From positions 62,001 to 126,000 of the forward strand of contig JAAESM010000074.1 in NCBI GenBank assembly GCA_024229395.1: a stretch of 64,000 bases of DNA. Direction: 5' to 3'. This document shows positions 38,318-47,365 of this stretch, in pieces (position 1 is the stretch's first letter; every line of letters starts with the position of its first letter). The notes beneath the pieces are model-generated. The model saw only the letters and a list, made by a program, of their open reading frames with translations, was not told the origin of the DNA and made no database searches. This DNA comes from Planctomycetota bacterium (lineage in GTDB: Bacteria > Planctomycetota > UBA1135). The translations under genes and the position numbers were made by a program.

Positions 38318-39463
38318 TTAAGCGAACTGTTCAAGCTTGCGACCGAGGTCTCCACCGCGAATCTTATCCAAGGCAGCGCGTTGAATCTGACGCACACGCT
38401 CCAAGGAAATCCCAAGGCTGTTGCCGACTTCAGAGAGAGTCTTGGTACCCACACCGCCCAGTCCAAAGCGCATGCGCACCACCTCTTGCTCACGTTCGCT
38501 GAGGCGACCGACGGCATTCTCAAGGTAGCTGGTCATGGCCGAGTTCTCACCCAACTCTGGACTCTCGGATTCGTCGCGGCCAGGAATGATGTCGACCATC
38601 TCGCTGCCTTCGTTCTGATCCACCACCTTGTTCAGCGACAAAGTAAAACGATTGCGGCCCATGGCGGACAGCACCAACTTGCGGTCTACTCCCGCCTTGT
38701 CGGCGATGGCGTCGACGTTGTAGACACCGCCATCTACATCTCCGACCACGCGCGAAATCTTCTTCATGGCCTTTTGAATGTAGGCCGGCACACGCACAGT
38801 GCGGCTTTGGTTGTAGATCGCGTTCAGGAAGGCCTGGTTGATCCAGTAGGCGCCGTAGGTCTTGAAGCGGAAGCCGCGACGGAAATCGAAGCCCTCCACG
38901 GCACGGAACAGCGATTCGTTGGCCTCTTGGACCAGATCCTCGTTCGGGATCGAGACGTGGCGGTATTTCTCGAGGAGATGAAAGACCACGTGCATGTGGC
39001 GTTCGACCATCTCGTTGCGGGCGGCCACCAACTCATAGGTGCGATCGCGCAGTTCTTCGCGGGTGCGCAAGCCACAGGTAGTGGGCGAACAACCGAAGCA
39101 GTTGGTCTGATTACCTGGGCTGCAGTTCAGACATTTGGTGTCGTTGATGTCCGGATAGCGTTCCACCTCTTCTTGGCTGAAACCGGCGCGCTTGCGGGCA
39201 TCTTGAAGACGCATCCACAGCAACTCGATGCCCATCGAGAACTTCAGTTCAGCCGCACGGTCCATGGTTGGAACGCGGGCGACTTCATTACGAAACGAGC
39301 TGAAACGGCCTTTTACAGGGGTTTGAGGCTCAACGCGCTCAAAATCAAATAACACGTTAGTGCCTGCCGCGCTGAGCTGTTCAATCAGCGCGGGTGCCGA
39401 AGAATCGAAGCTGTCCTCTTGGAGTAGCTCGATGAGATCGTCGAACTGGATTTCGGGTGCCAT
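38318..39463 (-). CDS. Sigma-70 family RNA polymerase sigma factor with cysteine cluster
   Basis: From the ATG at 39463 (preceded by AAAGGA) the product has 381 residues. Conserved sigma blocks include region 2 (EDLVQEANESLFRAVEGFDFRRG with FRFKTYGAYWINQAFLNAI), region 3 from about VPAYIQKAMKKI, and region 4 (LSEREQEVVRMRFGLGG, LGISLERVRQIQRAALDKIR). Before region 2 lies an unusual insertion with cysteines at 111, 114, 122, 125 and 130 (CLNC, CFGC, TTCG), which looks able to bind zinc or an Fe-S cluster. The start of the trp leader is 70 bases downstream. Group 2-type (RpoS/RpoD-like) seems likely. Which genes it controls is unknown. Confidence 0.88.
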   Translation of the reverse strand: MAPEIQFDDLIELLQEDSFDSSAPALIEQLSAAGTNVLFDFERVEPQTPVKGRFSSFRNEVARVPTMDRAAELKFSMGIELLWMRLQDARKRAGFSQEEVERYPDINDTKCLNCSPGNQTNCFGCSPTTCGLRTREELRDRTYELVAARNEMVERHMHVVFHLLEKYRHVSIPNEDLVQEANESLFRAVEGFDFRRGFRFKTYGAYWINQAFLNAIYNQSRTVRVPAYIQKAMKKISRVVGDVDGGVYNVDAIADKAGVDRKLVLSAMGRNRFTLSLNKVVDQNEGSEMVDIIPGRDESESPELGENSAMTSYLENAVGRLSEREQEVVRMRFGLGGVGTKTLSEVGNSLGISLERVRQIQRAALDKIRGGDLGRKLEQFA

Positions 39464-39510
39464 CGTCCTTTGTGTACGGATTAATCTAACATCTGTGACA
39501 GAAAAATACC

Positions 39511-39525
39511 GCACCAAATTGGTGC
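39511..39525. promoter_or_regulatory. 15-bp inverted repeat upstream of the sigma gene
   Basis: The sequence gcaccaa-a-ttggtgc is a 7-bp inverted repeat with a one-base centre. It lies 48 bases before the sigma factor ATG and 135 bases before the divergent cytochrome gene, so it could be an operator for either. It is too short, and lacks a T-tract, to be a terminator. Confidence 0.35.
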
Positions 39526-39659
39526 GCTTTTCCTACTCCCACCTCAACGGATGAAATCTTTCAGAAATCCTCTAAAACGGTCGAAATACAAGGACAAGAG
39601 ATAAAAAGATTCTATACTCTTGATTGCCGGTCACCACTGACCCCACATCGGATACGTCC

Positions 39660-40346
39660 ATGGCTAAATTCCACAGCAACCTACTGATCGCGGGTCTCGC
39701 ACTCGTCTCCTTCGCAGCTGTCGCAAGCACCACTCAAGAGCCGGCCGAACAGGAGCCAGTCAAGAAAGAGTCGGTCGCGCTGAAGAACATGAAAGCTTCG
39801 AAGTCCGTTTACGTCGGCGCCAAGAAGTGCAAGTCCTGCCACAACAAGGAAGACCGCGGCGGAATCTACGACAAGTGGACCGAGATGAAGCACTCGCATG
39901 CTCTTGAGACCTTAAAGGGTGATGAGTCCATCGCCATCGGCAAGGAGCTGGGCATCGAGAAGCCATGGGAAGCCGCCGAATGCTTGAAGTGCCATGAGAC
40001 CGCTTTCAGCGAGCCCAAAGAGCGCAAGCATAAGAAGTTCAAGACCGACCTCGGTGTGCAGTGCGAAAGCTGCCACGGTCCAGGTAGTGGTCACGTGAAA
40101 GCGCGCCTCGTCGCCGCCAAGGCAGAAAAGGTGGAGCCAGGCACTTTGCGCGAAATCGAAAAGGGTGAGATTTTCCTCCCCGATGAGATGTTGTGCCGCA
40201 GCTGTCACAACGAAGAATCCCCTTCCTTCGAGAAGTTCGAATTTGGCGAGCGCCTCGAAAAGATTCGTCACCTCCATCCGAAACGTGAGAAGCCACGCGT
40301 GGTGCCTCCGAAGAAAAAGAAGGTGAAAGAGGAAGTGAAGCAGTAG
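39660..40346 (+). CDS. Periplasmic tetraheme cytochrome c, c554-like
   Basis: About 228 residues from the ATG at 39660, with a signal peptide (LLIAGLALVSFAAVAS) and four heme motifs: CKSCH, CLKCH, CESCH and CRSCH. The spacing and the VYVGAKKCKSCH..E...W..MKHSHA opening are typical of cytochrome c554-family proteins, as is VQCESCHGPGSGH. The last 40 residues are very rich in Lys (KREKPRVVPPKKKKVKEE), suggesting a surface for an acidic partner. It is the first gene of a cluster with a second cytochrome, an Fe-S protein and an NrfD protein, and could be the mobile electron acceptor or donor. Confidence 0.85.
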   Translation: MAKFHSNLLIAGLALVSFAAVASTTQEPAEQEPVKKESVALKNMKASKSVYVGAKKCKSCHNKEDRGGIYDKWTEMKHSHALETLKGDESIAIGKELGIEKPWEAAECLKCHETAFSEPKERKHKKFKTDLGVQCESCHGPGSGHVKARLVAAKAEKVEPGTLREIEKGEIFLPDEMLCRSCHNEESPSFEKFEFGERLEKIRHLHPKREKPRVVPPKKKKVKEEVKQ

Positions 40347-40431
40347 TAGCCCTTCAACCCTCCTGGCCCGTTTTGGGCACTTCCGGGCAGGCCCCGAGGG
40401 AATAGGTGCGGACTCAAGTCCTACCGAAGCA

Positions 40432-40995
40432 ATGAAAACAAGTCTCGCTTGTCTGATTTTCCTTGCGCCCCTCGTGGCCGGATGTGGTGAAGACCACGCC
40501 GAAATCGATGGTGGAGCTGTATTCCCGAAACGCCATACCGTCGGGATGCCCGTGATGCCTGCCGACGCCATCTTGGCCGACGCCCCTGACTTCAAGAATC
40601 CGGATACGGAGGACTGCAGTGATTGTCATGATCCAGATTTCATGGAGATTGACACCGAGGTGCGCATCGTCGAAGGCGACCACGAAGGCATGACGCCGTT
40701 CAAGCACGCCGTCGATCGCATCTGGTGTTTCGATTGTCATGATCCTGAGGACCGCGACATGCTGCGCTTGTCCAACGGTGATTTGATTGACTATGTAGAG
40801 ACACCGCGCTTGTGCGCTCAGTGTCATGGCGCCACCCACCGTGAGTGGATCGCGGGCGTGCATGGCAAACGCACCGGCAAGTGGGATGGAGAGAAGACCT
40901 ACATGGTCTGCTCCAGCTGCCACGATCCGCACGCGCCACTGTTTGATCCCCTCGTACCTGAACCGGCGCCTCAGCGTCCGGAGGTGACCCGATGA
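40432..40995 (+). CDS. Tetraheme cytochrome c lipoprotein
   Basis: The 187-residue protein has a lipoprotein signal (CLIFLAPLVAGC; lipobox VAGC) and four CxxCH motifs: CSDCH, CFDCH, CAQCH and CSSCH. Histidines near FKHAVDR and REWIAGVHGKRTG could serve as distal ligands. Its stop overlaps the next gene's ATG by 4 bases, so it is co-translated with the Fe-S subunit. The place of this cytochrome in the cluster corresponds to the triheme DsrJ in DsrMKJOP, but it has four hemes and a lipid anchor. The redox partner is unknown. Confidence 0.85.
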   Translation: MKTSLACLIFLAPLVAGCGEDHAEIDGGAVFPKRHTVGMPVMPADAILADAPDFKNPDTEDCSDCHDPDFMEIDTEVRIVEGDHEGMTPFKHAVDRIWCFDCHDPEDRDMLRLSNGDLIDYVETPRLCAQCHGATHREWIAGVHGKRTGKWDGEKTYMVCSSCHDPHAPLFDPLVPEPAPQRPEVTR

Positions 40996-41879
40996 CCAAG
41001 TCTGTATCCCGTAGAGACTTCTTGTGCTCGCTGGGTGGCTGTGCCGCCGCCGCGACCGCAGTTGGATGTGACAACATCACCCACTCCAAGTTCTTCCGCA
41101 GCCGCTTCAAGGAGCTAGGCGAAGAGGAACTCGAACGCATCCTCAAGGAGCTGAGCACCGAAAATCAGGAACGGTTCAGCAACGCCGAGGCTCAAGTCTC
41201 TGCAACCGGTGCGCAACCAGGTGTCGAGTTCGGTTACGCGCTCGACCTATCACGCTGCACCGGATGCCGTCGCTGTGTTCATGCTTGCGTGGATGAGAAT
41301 AACCAAGGCCGCGAAGAAGAGATCCACTGGATCCGCGTCCTGGAAATGGAAGAGAAGCACGGCATCGACTTCCATCACGCCGACCCTTACTACAGTCCGG
41401 AAACCGTGCCGGAAGATGGCAAGTTCTACCTACCAGTAGCTTGTCAACAATGCCGCAACGCTCCTTGCGTGAAGAGTTGCCCAGTGGGCGCCACCTGGCA
41501 AGAGGACGACGGCATCGTGGTGGTCGATTACGACTGGTGCATCGGCTGTCGCTGCTGCATGGCTGCTTGTCCTTATGGCGCACGTCGCTTCAACTGGGCC
41601 GAGCCTGAGATTCCTGCTGAGGATCTCAATCCGAATATGCACTACTTGGGCAACCGCCCGCGTCCGAAGGGCGTCGTCGAGAAGTGCACCTTCTGCATTC
41701 AGAAAACCCGCAAGGGTGAATACCCGGCATGCGTGGAAATCTGCCCTGTAGGTTCCCGCAAGTTCGGCAACATGCTCGATCCGGATAGCGAGATTCGCTA
41801 CGTGCTCGAAAACAAGAAGGTCTTCGTTCTGAAGGCTGAGCTGAACACCCGTCCTCGTTTCTACTACTTCTACGGTTAA
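40992..41879 (+). CDS. Tat-exported Fe-S subunit, DsrO/HmeA-like, four clusters
   Basis: The 295-residue protein begins with a Tat signal (SVSRRDFLCSLGGCAAAATAVGC). It has four cysteine groups for 4Fe-4S clusters: CTGCRRCVHACVDENN, CQQCRNAPCVKSCPVGA, CIGCRCCMAACPYGARR and CTFCIQK...CVEICPVGS. This is the ferredoxin subunit that couples an NrfD-type quinone-binding protein to a periplasmic partner. It lies between the lipoprotein cytochrome and the NrfD gene, an order like dsrJ-dsrO-dsrP. It is related to, but distinct from, the Fe-S part of ActB in this window. Confidence 0.9.
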   Translation: MTKSVSRRDFLCSLGGCAAAATAVGCDNITHSKFFRSRFKELGEEELERILKELSTENQERFSNAEAQVSATGAQPGVEFGYALDLSRCTGCRRCVHACVDENNQGREEEIHWIRVLEMEEKHGIDFHHADPYYSPETVPEDGKFYLPVACQQCRNAPCVKSCPVGATWQEDDGIVVVDYDWCIGCRCCMAACPYGARRFNWAEPEIPAEDLNPNMHYLGNRPRPKGVVEKCTFCIQKTRKGEYPACVEICPVGSRKFGNMLDPDSEIRYVLENKKVFVLKAELNTRPRFYYFYG

Positions 41880-41891
41880 GGAAACAGAGAA

Positions 41892-43130
41892 ATGAAAACA
41901 CTCAACTTCTTTGGACAGTGGGTCGCGGGCAGTATCCGCATCGTGCTCACCGGCAACAAGCTGTACTACGCGTGGGTCGCCTTCTTGATGGCATGCACGG
42001 CGATCGGCCTCTGGGCTTACACCAATCAGCTAAGCGAAGGCTTGATCACCACGAGCTTGCGCGACCAAGTGTCGTGGGGCTTCTACATCGGTAACTTCAC
42101 CTTCCTAGTAGGTGTTGCTGCGGCTGCCGTGACCCTGGTGGTTCCGGCCTACCTCTACAACTGGAAACCAATCAAAGAGATCGTGGTCTATGGTGAGTTG
42201 TTGGCAGTAGCCGCGATCACCATGTGTGCCTTGTTCGTGATGGTCGACATTGGCCACCCCGAACGATTCTGGCACTTGATTCCAGGCCCAGGCATCTTGA
42301 ACGTGCCTAGTTCCATGCTCGCATGGGATGTGATCGCGCTGAATGGTTACTTGGTGTTGAACTTTGTCATCACCACCTATCTGCTGTTCCGCTTGTTCCA
42401 ACGCAAGGAGCCGAATAAGCGCATCTTCATGCCACTGGTTTGGTTGTCCATTCCGGCAGCAATCGCCATCCACACGGTCACGGCATTCCTGTACGCCGGC
42501 CTAATCTCGCGTCCTTATTGGAACTCTGCGATCCTGGCTCCACGCTTCATCGTTTCGGCGTTCTGTTCCGGACCTGCCGTGATGTTGGTACTGATGCAAA
42601 TCCTGCAACGCTTCAGCAAGTTCAAGATCCGCAAGGAGGCCATGTGGAAGATCTCCGAATTGATGGCCTACTTCATGGGTTTCAACCTGTTCCTGTTGGG
42701 AGCGGAAGTCTTCAAGGAGTACTACTCGGATACTCATCACGTCACGCACATGCATTACATGTTCACGGGCGTAGAAGGTCACGACACCTTAGTCCCATGG
42801 ATGTGGTTCGCTGTCGGTTGCTCTTTTGCTGCGTTCTTCCTGTTTTTGCGCCGCAAGTCGAGACAGAACATCGTGCTGATGAACATCGGTTGTTTGCTCA
42901 TCTTCATGGGCGTCTACATCGAGAAGAGCATGGGCATGGTTATCCCTGGCATGACTCCAGACACTCTCGGTGAGATCTACGAATACGTTCCTTCGATCAA
43001 TGAACTTCTGGTTGCACTTGGAATCGTCGGTTTCGGCGGACTCATGTTCACCTTCATGGTGAAGATCGCTACACCAATCCTTGATGGCGAGTTCTACTAC
43101 AAGGAAAGGGAAGCCAAAAAGAAGGACTGA
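41892..43130 (+). CDS. NrfD/DsrP-type quinone-interacting membrane protein
   Basis: This is a 412-residue protein with about ten membrane spans of the NrfD/PsrC superfamily. QVSWGFYIGNFTFLVGVAAAAVTLVVPAY, DIGHPERFWHLIPGPGILNVPSSMLAWDV and AIHTVTAFLYAGLISRPYWN are typical of the DsrP/HmeB/TmcC branch. It starts 12 bases after the Fe-S subunit. Together they would move electrons between the quinone pool and the two cytochromes. No catalytic oxidoreductase subunit lies next to it; a terminator follows at once. Confidence 0.9.
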   Translation: MKTLNFFGQWVAGSIRIVLTGNKLYYAWVAFLMACTAIGLWAYTNQLSEGLITTSLRDQVSWGFYIGNFTFLVGVAAAAVTLVVPAYLYNWKPIKEIVVYGELLAVAAITMCALFVMVDIGHPERFWHLIPGPGILNVPSSMLAWDVIALNGYLVLNFVITTYLLFRLFQRKEPNKRIFMPLVWLSIPAAIAIHTVTAFLYAGLISRPYWNSAILAPRFIVSAFCSGPAVMLVLMQILQRFSKFKIRKEAMWKISELMAYFMGFNLFLLGAEVFKEYYSDTHHVTHMHYMFTGVEGHDTLVPWMWFAVGCSFAAFFLFLRRKSRQNIVLMNIGCLLIFMGVYIEKSMGMVIPGMTPDTLGEIYEYVPSINELLVALGIVGFGGLMFTFMVKIATPILDGEFYYKEREAKKKD

Positions 43131-43160
43131 GCTGGCGACCTAGTCGCTAGGCCAAAAATG

Positions 43161-43187
43161 AGCCCGGGCTTCAAGGAAGCTCGGGCT
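43161..43187. terminator. Bidirectional intrinsic terminator
   Basis: The arms agcccgggctt (43161-43171) and aagctcgggct (43177-43187) pair with one G-T wobble around caagg. T-rich tgttttatt follows on the plus strand and cattttt on the minus strand. It sits between the convergent NrfD gene and mutS and probably serves both. Confidence 0.8.
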
Positions 43188-43194
43188 TGTTTTA

Positions 43195-45948
43195 TTACCC
43201 CTGACGATCGCGCAACTGCTGAAGCACACGCGCAAGTAGCTGCCATGCTTCGATCGGAGGCAGGTTGTCGAGATCGGTATCCAACAACTCCCCCAGCAAG
43301 GTGTCGCTGGAGTCTTCGCTCAACATATCGAATAGGCCCGGTTGATGAACCACTGCTTGCGGTTCTTCGGCAGGCGCACGCTCACTCTGCCCCTGCAGGA
43401 TTCGACGCGATAGACCTTCCTCATCGCGCTCCAGTTTTTCCAGAATTACCTGCGCACGGCTGAGCACACTCTGCGGCAAGCCCGCCAACTGGCCGACGTG
43501 AATGCCGTAGCTGCGATCCGTGCCACCCTCTTCGATGCGGTGCAGGAAGACGATCTCTTCCCCCCATTCACGCACAGCAACATTCAAGTTGGTCGCGGCG
43601 GTCAGTTGATTGGCCAAGTCGGTGAGTTGGTGATAATGCGTGGCGAAGAGGCAACGTGCTTGCGCGCGGTCATGCACGAATTCACAGACCGCCCAGGCGA
43701 TTGCCAAACCATCGAAGGTGCTGGTACCCCGCCCTACTTCATCAAGCAGCAGTAGCGAACGCGGCGTTGCATGGCGCAAGATGTTGGCGGTCTCGACCAT
43801 CTCCACCATGAAAGTGGATTGACCACGACTGATGTCGTCGCCGCCGCCAAGACGCGTGAAGATGCGATCCACCAAGGTGAGGCGCGCACTTTCTGCCGGC
43901 ACGAAACTGCCCATTTGCGCAAGCAAGACCACCATCGCGGTCTGACGCAAATAGGTGGATTTACCACTCATGTTGGGGCCGGTCAAAATCGCCAAGCGTG
44001 AAGACTCTGCGCCTTCTTCGGCCGCTGGGTCGACACCCAACAAAGTATCGTTCGGCACGAATGGGTCATCCGAGAGCGCGGCCTCCACCACCGGGTGACG
44101 ACCTTCACGGATATCCAATACGCCACATTGATCGTCTGGTGCTTCGACGAACTCCGGCCGCACGTACCTGCGTTCACTGGCCACCGACGCCAAGCCTTGC
44201 AGCACATCCAACTCAGCGATGGCGCGTGCAGTCTTGATGATGCGCAACGCATCGGCCATGACCGCGTTGCGTAATTCCTCGAACAATAGATACTCGAGTT
44301 CTTTGACCTTGTCTTCAGCGCTGAGGACCTTGCCTTCGTATTCCTTCAGCTCTGGCGTGATGAATCGTTCGGCATTCTTCAGGGTTTGCTTGCGGATGTA
44401 ATCATCCGGCGCCTTATCCGAATGCAAGCGCGTGATCTCGATGTAGTAACCGAACACACGGTTGAAGCCAAGCTTGACCGGGAAGCCGACACGTTCTGAC
44501 TCACGCTCTTGCAAAGCGATCAGATAATCCTTGCCGCCCTTGGCGAGTGCACGCAGTTCATCCACTTCCGTGTGGAATCCATCTTGGATCAAGCCACCAT
44601 CCTTAAGCGAGAGTGGCAGTTCCTCGAGTAGCGTGCCACGAATACGTTCTGCGACATCCGCACATGTATCGAGGGAATCCAGAATCTCCGAGAGGGCGTC
44701 GGAATCGCAAGCTTCAATCTGCCCACGCAAACTCGGCACACGTTCCAAGGCTCGCGCAAGGCCGGAAAGATCACGTGCGCCAGCCCGACCGGAAATCAGT
44801 TTGGCAGCCAAGCGTTCCAAGTCACCTAGGCCATCTAATGCGGTGGCGATCTCACGACGCTGATTCGCCTTACCAAGTAACTCACCGACCGCATCATGGC
44901 GACTACGGATATCGCGCGCATTGACCAAGGGCTCCAACACCCAATCGCGCAACAAACGGGCGCCCATCGGCGTGCCGGTGCGATCAAGGATCGCGAGCAA
45001 GGTGCCTTCACGACCGCCATCATGCTGATTGCGCACGATCTCGAGCGTGCGCCGAGTGGCGCGGTCCAAAGCAAGATGACGTGTGGCCTGATGCAGGTGC
45101 AACTCACGCAACTGCTGCAAGGAGGACTTCTGCGTATCGCGCAAGAAGTCCAACAGCGCGCCGCAAGAAGCAATGACTGGCGGGATCTCCTCGATGCCGA
45201 AAGCCTCCAACGTAGACACCTTCAGTTGCGCGCATAGGTCACGTCGGCCGTTACGTTCATCGAAGGTCCACGGCATACGCACACTCTGCGGAATGCCTTC
45301 CTGGGCGATCAAATCCTTGAGATGGCTAGCTGCAACGAATGCATGCTCCTCGTTCTCAGGGATGTCCGCCAACAGGATCTCGGCCGGCTGGATGCGACCG
45401 AGTTCTTCGGCGCAACCGTTCACGTCGGTCAGGCAGCAGCGAAATGCACCGGTTGTCAGGTCGGCCCATGACAGGCCGACTGGCCATTGACCGAGTGGTG
45501 TTTTTTCCGCGGCCTTACCGCGCGGCACTTCGACATGGATTGCCAATACGAACAGCGGTTCACTGCCAACCAGGCTTTCCTCTTCCAACAAAGTGCCGGG
45601 TGAAACCACCCGCACCACGCCGCGCTCCACGATGCCCTTGACCTCTCTTGGGTCTTGCAGTTGTTCGCAAATCGCAACGGTATGACCAGCGCGAACCAAG
45701 CGCGCCAAATAACCCTCTAACGACCGCACCGGGATGCCGGCCATCGGAACCTTGCGCTCCTTATCGCGCGCAGTCAGCGTTAGCCCGAGCTCCTTGGAGG
45801 CGATCTTGGCGTCGTCGTAAAACAACTCATAGAAGTCCCCCATGCGGAAAAACAGCAACGCATTGGGGTGCTGATCCTTGGCTGCATGGAACTGACGCAT
45901 CATTGGCGTTGGTTCCTTGCTGGATTTAGGGGATTGCGTGGAGCTCAC
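43195..45948 (-). CDS. mutS: DNA mismatch repair protein MutS
   Basis: The 917-residue MutS1 protein has the mismatch-recognition N-terminus (TPMMRQFHAAKDQHPNALLFFRMGDFYELFY, with the Phe-x-Glu wedge in DFYELF). It has the core clamp (FNRVFGYYIEITR) and the ATPase domain with Walker A GPNMSGKSTYLRQTA, Walker B LLLDEVGRGTSTFDGLAIAWA and TLFATHYHQL-like CLFATHYHQLTDL. It detects mispairs and recruits MutL. It is a single gene on the minus strand; mutL is not in the window. Confidence 0.97.
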   Translation of the reverse strand: MSSTQSPKSSKEPTPMMRQFHAAKDQHPNALLFFRMGDFYELFYDDAKIASKELGLTLTARDKERKVPMAGIPVRSLEGYLARLVRAGHTVAICEQLQDPREVKGIVERGVVRVVSPGTLLEEESLVGSEPLFVLAIHVEVPRGKAAEKTPLGQWPVGLSWADLTTGAFRCCLTDVNGCAEELGRIQPAEILLADIPENEEHAFVAASHLKDLIAQEGIPQSVRMPWTFDERNGRRDLCAQLKVSTLEAFGIEEIPPVIASCGALLDFLRDTQKSSLQQLRELHLHQATRHLALDRATRRTLEIVRNQHDGGREGTLLAILDRTGTPMGARLLRDWVLEPLVNARDIRSRHDAVGELLGKANQRREIATALDGLGDLERLAAKLISGRAGARDLSGLARALERVPSLRGQIEACDSDALSEILDSLDTCADVAERIRGTLLEELPLSLKDGGLIQDGFHTEVDELRALAKGGKDYLIALQERESERVGFPVKLGFNRVFGYYIEITRLHSDKAPDDYIRKQTLKNAERFITPELKEYEGKVLSAEDKVKELEYLLFEELRNAVMADALRIIKTARAIAELDVLQGLASVASERRYVRPEFVEAPDDQCGVLDIREGRHPVVEAALSDDPFVPNDTLLGVDPAAEEGAESSRLAILTGPNMSGKSTYLRQTAMVVLLAQMGSFVPAESARLTLVDRIFTRLGGGDDISRGQSTFMVEMVETANILRHATPRSLLLLDEVGRGTSTFDGLAIAWAVCEFVHDRAQARCLFATHYHQLTDLANQLTAATNLNVAVREWGEEIVFLHRIEEGGTDRSYGIHVGQLAGLPQSVLSRAQVILEKLERDEEGLSRRILQGQSERAPAEEPQAVVHQPGLFDMLSEDSSDTLLGELLDTDLDNLPPIEAWQLLARVLQQLRDRQG

Positions 45949-46062
45949 GGGTTCGGGATTTTAACTGCCGCGGCGGCTCCCCGGCCGTATTCGGAGGGAG
46001 CGGCCAACGCCCCCTGGCCCTGATACGATGACCGCCAGCCATTTTTGGCCCCCAAGACCTGC

Positions 46063-47361
46063 ATGTTTAGCCTCGAGAAAGCCCTATCCATAACCCTTCT
46101 TGGGTTAGGCGTGTCGTGCTCCTCGTCGATCTTCACCGACTATCCAGAAGATGCTTGGTTTGGGCTCGATGCCTTCGAGCATGGTCAGTTCGTCAACGCC
46201 GCACAGGAATTCCAGGAGCTCAGCGGCACGCTGGGGTCCAACGAATTCCTGGCCTACGCCGAATCGGGCATGGCCTACCACGTTGGAGGAAATCTTGAGG
46301 CCGCCACCAATGAATGGCTGAAGGCCGTCAAGGTGCTCGATGATTATGGCGATCGCCCCACCATCAGCGGTCGCGGACTCAGTGAGGGTGCCTTGTCCAT
46401 GTTGATCAATGACAAGGCCACTCCATACGATGGTGAAGGCTTTGAAGCCGTGTTGCTGCATGGATTCTTGGCCTGGGATTTCCTGCGCCTGAATAAGCTC
46501 GACGATGCCCTGGTCGAGGTCAAGCGTGGTTATGAATTCGAACTCTTCGAGGAAGAGCGCTTCGGCACCACCTACGGCATGAACCGATTCGCGCGCTTCA
46601 TCGCCGCACTCGCGCAAGATATCGATGGCCAATACAACGATGCGCGCATCGACCTCGAGAGCCTCGCCAAGGAGATGCCGAATCATCCGGCAGTGCAATA
46701 TTCGCTTGCGCGCCTGGATCGCTTGGAATCCAGGGAGCGTTCCAAAGAGCGCAAGGTCGCCGAGATTGTCGTGGTCTTCGAACGTGGCCGCATGCCACAA
46801 AAGATCGCGCATGAGCTGCGTTATTCGACCAACCGATCGGTTGGTAAGTTCTCGGTACCAGGCTTTGGAATGCCTGCATACGCCGCTGCTTCCGTATCGG
46901 TGAATGTCGGTGAAAAGGGCCTTGGATCCACGACCCTCATCGAGAACATCCTTGCCGTCGGCAAGACCAACCTTGATGACCGCATCGGCTGGGCGACCGC
47001 GAAAGCTGTGGCGCGCTCGGTCGCGAAGACGGTCATCGTCGACGAGGTTTCCGAAGCCGCCGAGGAAAAGCATGGCAAATGGGCCGGCATCCTGGTGGGC
47101 ATCACCGGCACCTTGTTGAACGAATACACCGAGCGCGCCGATTTACGCTCGTGGTTGACCTTACCCACTGAAATCCAAGTGTTGCGCGCGGCCGTCACCC
47201 CCGGCGAGCATCGCGTAATTCTCACTAGCGGCAGCGCCGGACAACAACTTGACCTGGGAATTCACTCATTCCAGGCCGGTAAGCCCGTACTGATTGGCGT
47301 GCGCGCGGTCGGCGGGCGTTTGTACGCTGAACCGAATGCACATGGCGCAACCCGCCCTTGA
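46063..47361 (+). CDS. COG3014-type lipoprotein with TPR-like repeats
   Basis: About 432 residues from the ATG at 46063. It has a lipoprotein signal (ALSITLLGLGVSC), helical TPR-like stretches (AFEHGQFVNAAQEFQEL, GLAYHVGGNLEAA-like GMAYHVGGNLEAATNEW) and a conserved block LHGFLAWDFLRLNKLDDALVEVKR. IAEIVVVFERGRMPQKI-type sequence follows, and ends in an all-beta C-terminus. The pattern matches the COG3014 family. Its neighbours downstream are two YcfL-like lipoproteins and an LpoB-like protein, a recurrent grouping that suggests an envelope role with peptidoglycan synthases. That role is inference. Confidence 0.7.
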   Translation: MFSLEKALSITLLGLGVSCSSSIFTDYPEDAWFGLDAFEHGQFVNAAQEFQELSGTLGSNEFLAYAESGMAYHVGGNLEAATNEWLKAVKVLDDYGDRPTISGRGLSEGALSMLINDKATPYDGEGFEAVLLHGFLAWDFLRLNKLDDALVEVKRGYEFELFEEERFGTTYGMNRFARFIAALAQDIDGQYNDARIDLESLAKEMPNHPAVQYSLARLDRLESRERSKERKVAEIVVVFERGRMPQKIAHELRYSTNRSVGKFSVPGFGMPAYAAASVSVNVGEKGLGSTTLIENILAVGKTNLDDRIGWATAKAVARSVAKTVIVDEVSEAAEEKHGKWAGILVGITGTLLNEYTERADLRSWLTLPTEIQVLRAAVTPGEHRVILTSGSAGQQLDLGIHSFQAGKPVLIGVRAVGGRLYAEPNAHGATRP

Positions 47362-47365
47362 CCCG

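Noticed and set aside
38381-39352. 323-codon plus-strand frame opposite the sigma factor
   Set aside because: The sigma regions on the minus strand are unmistakable, so this is a complement artefact.
39511-39525. Inverted repeat as a terminator
   Set aside because: The stem is short, has a one-base loop and no T-tract, and it lies upstream of both divergent genes.
43161-43187. Hairpin as part of a mobile element end
   Set aside because: Position and T-tracts on both sides fit a bidirectional terminator; there is no target duplication.
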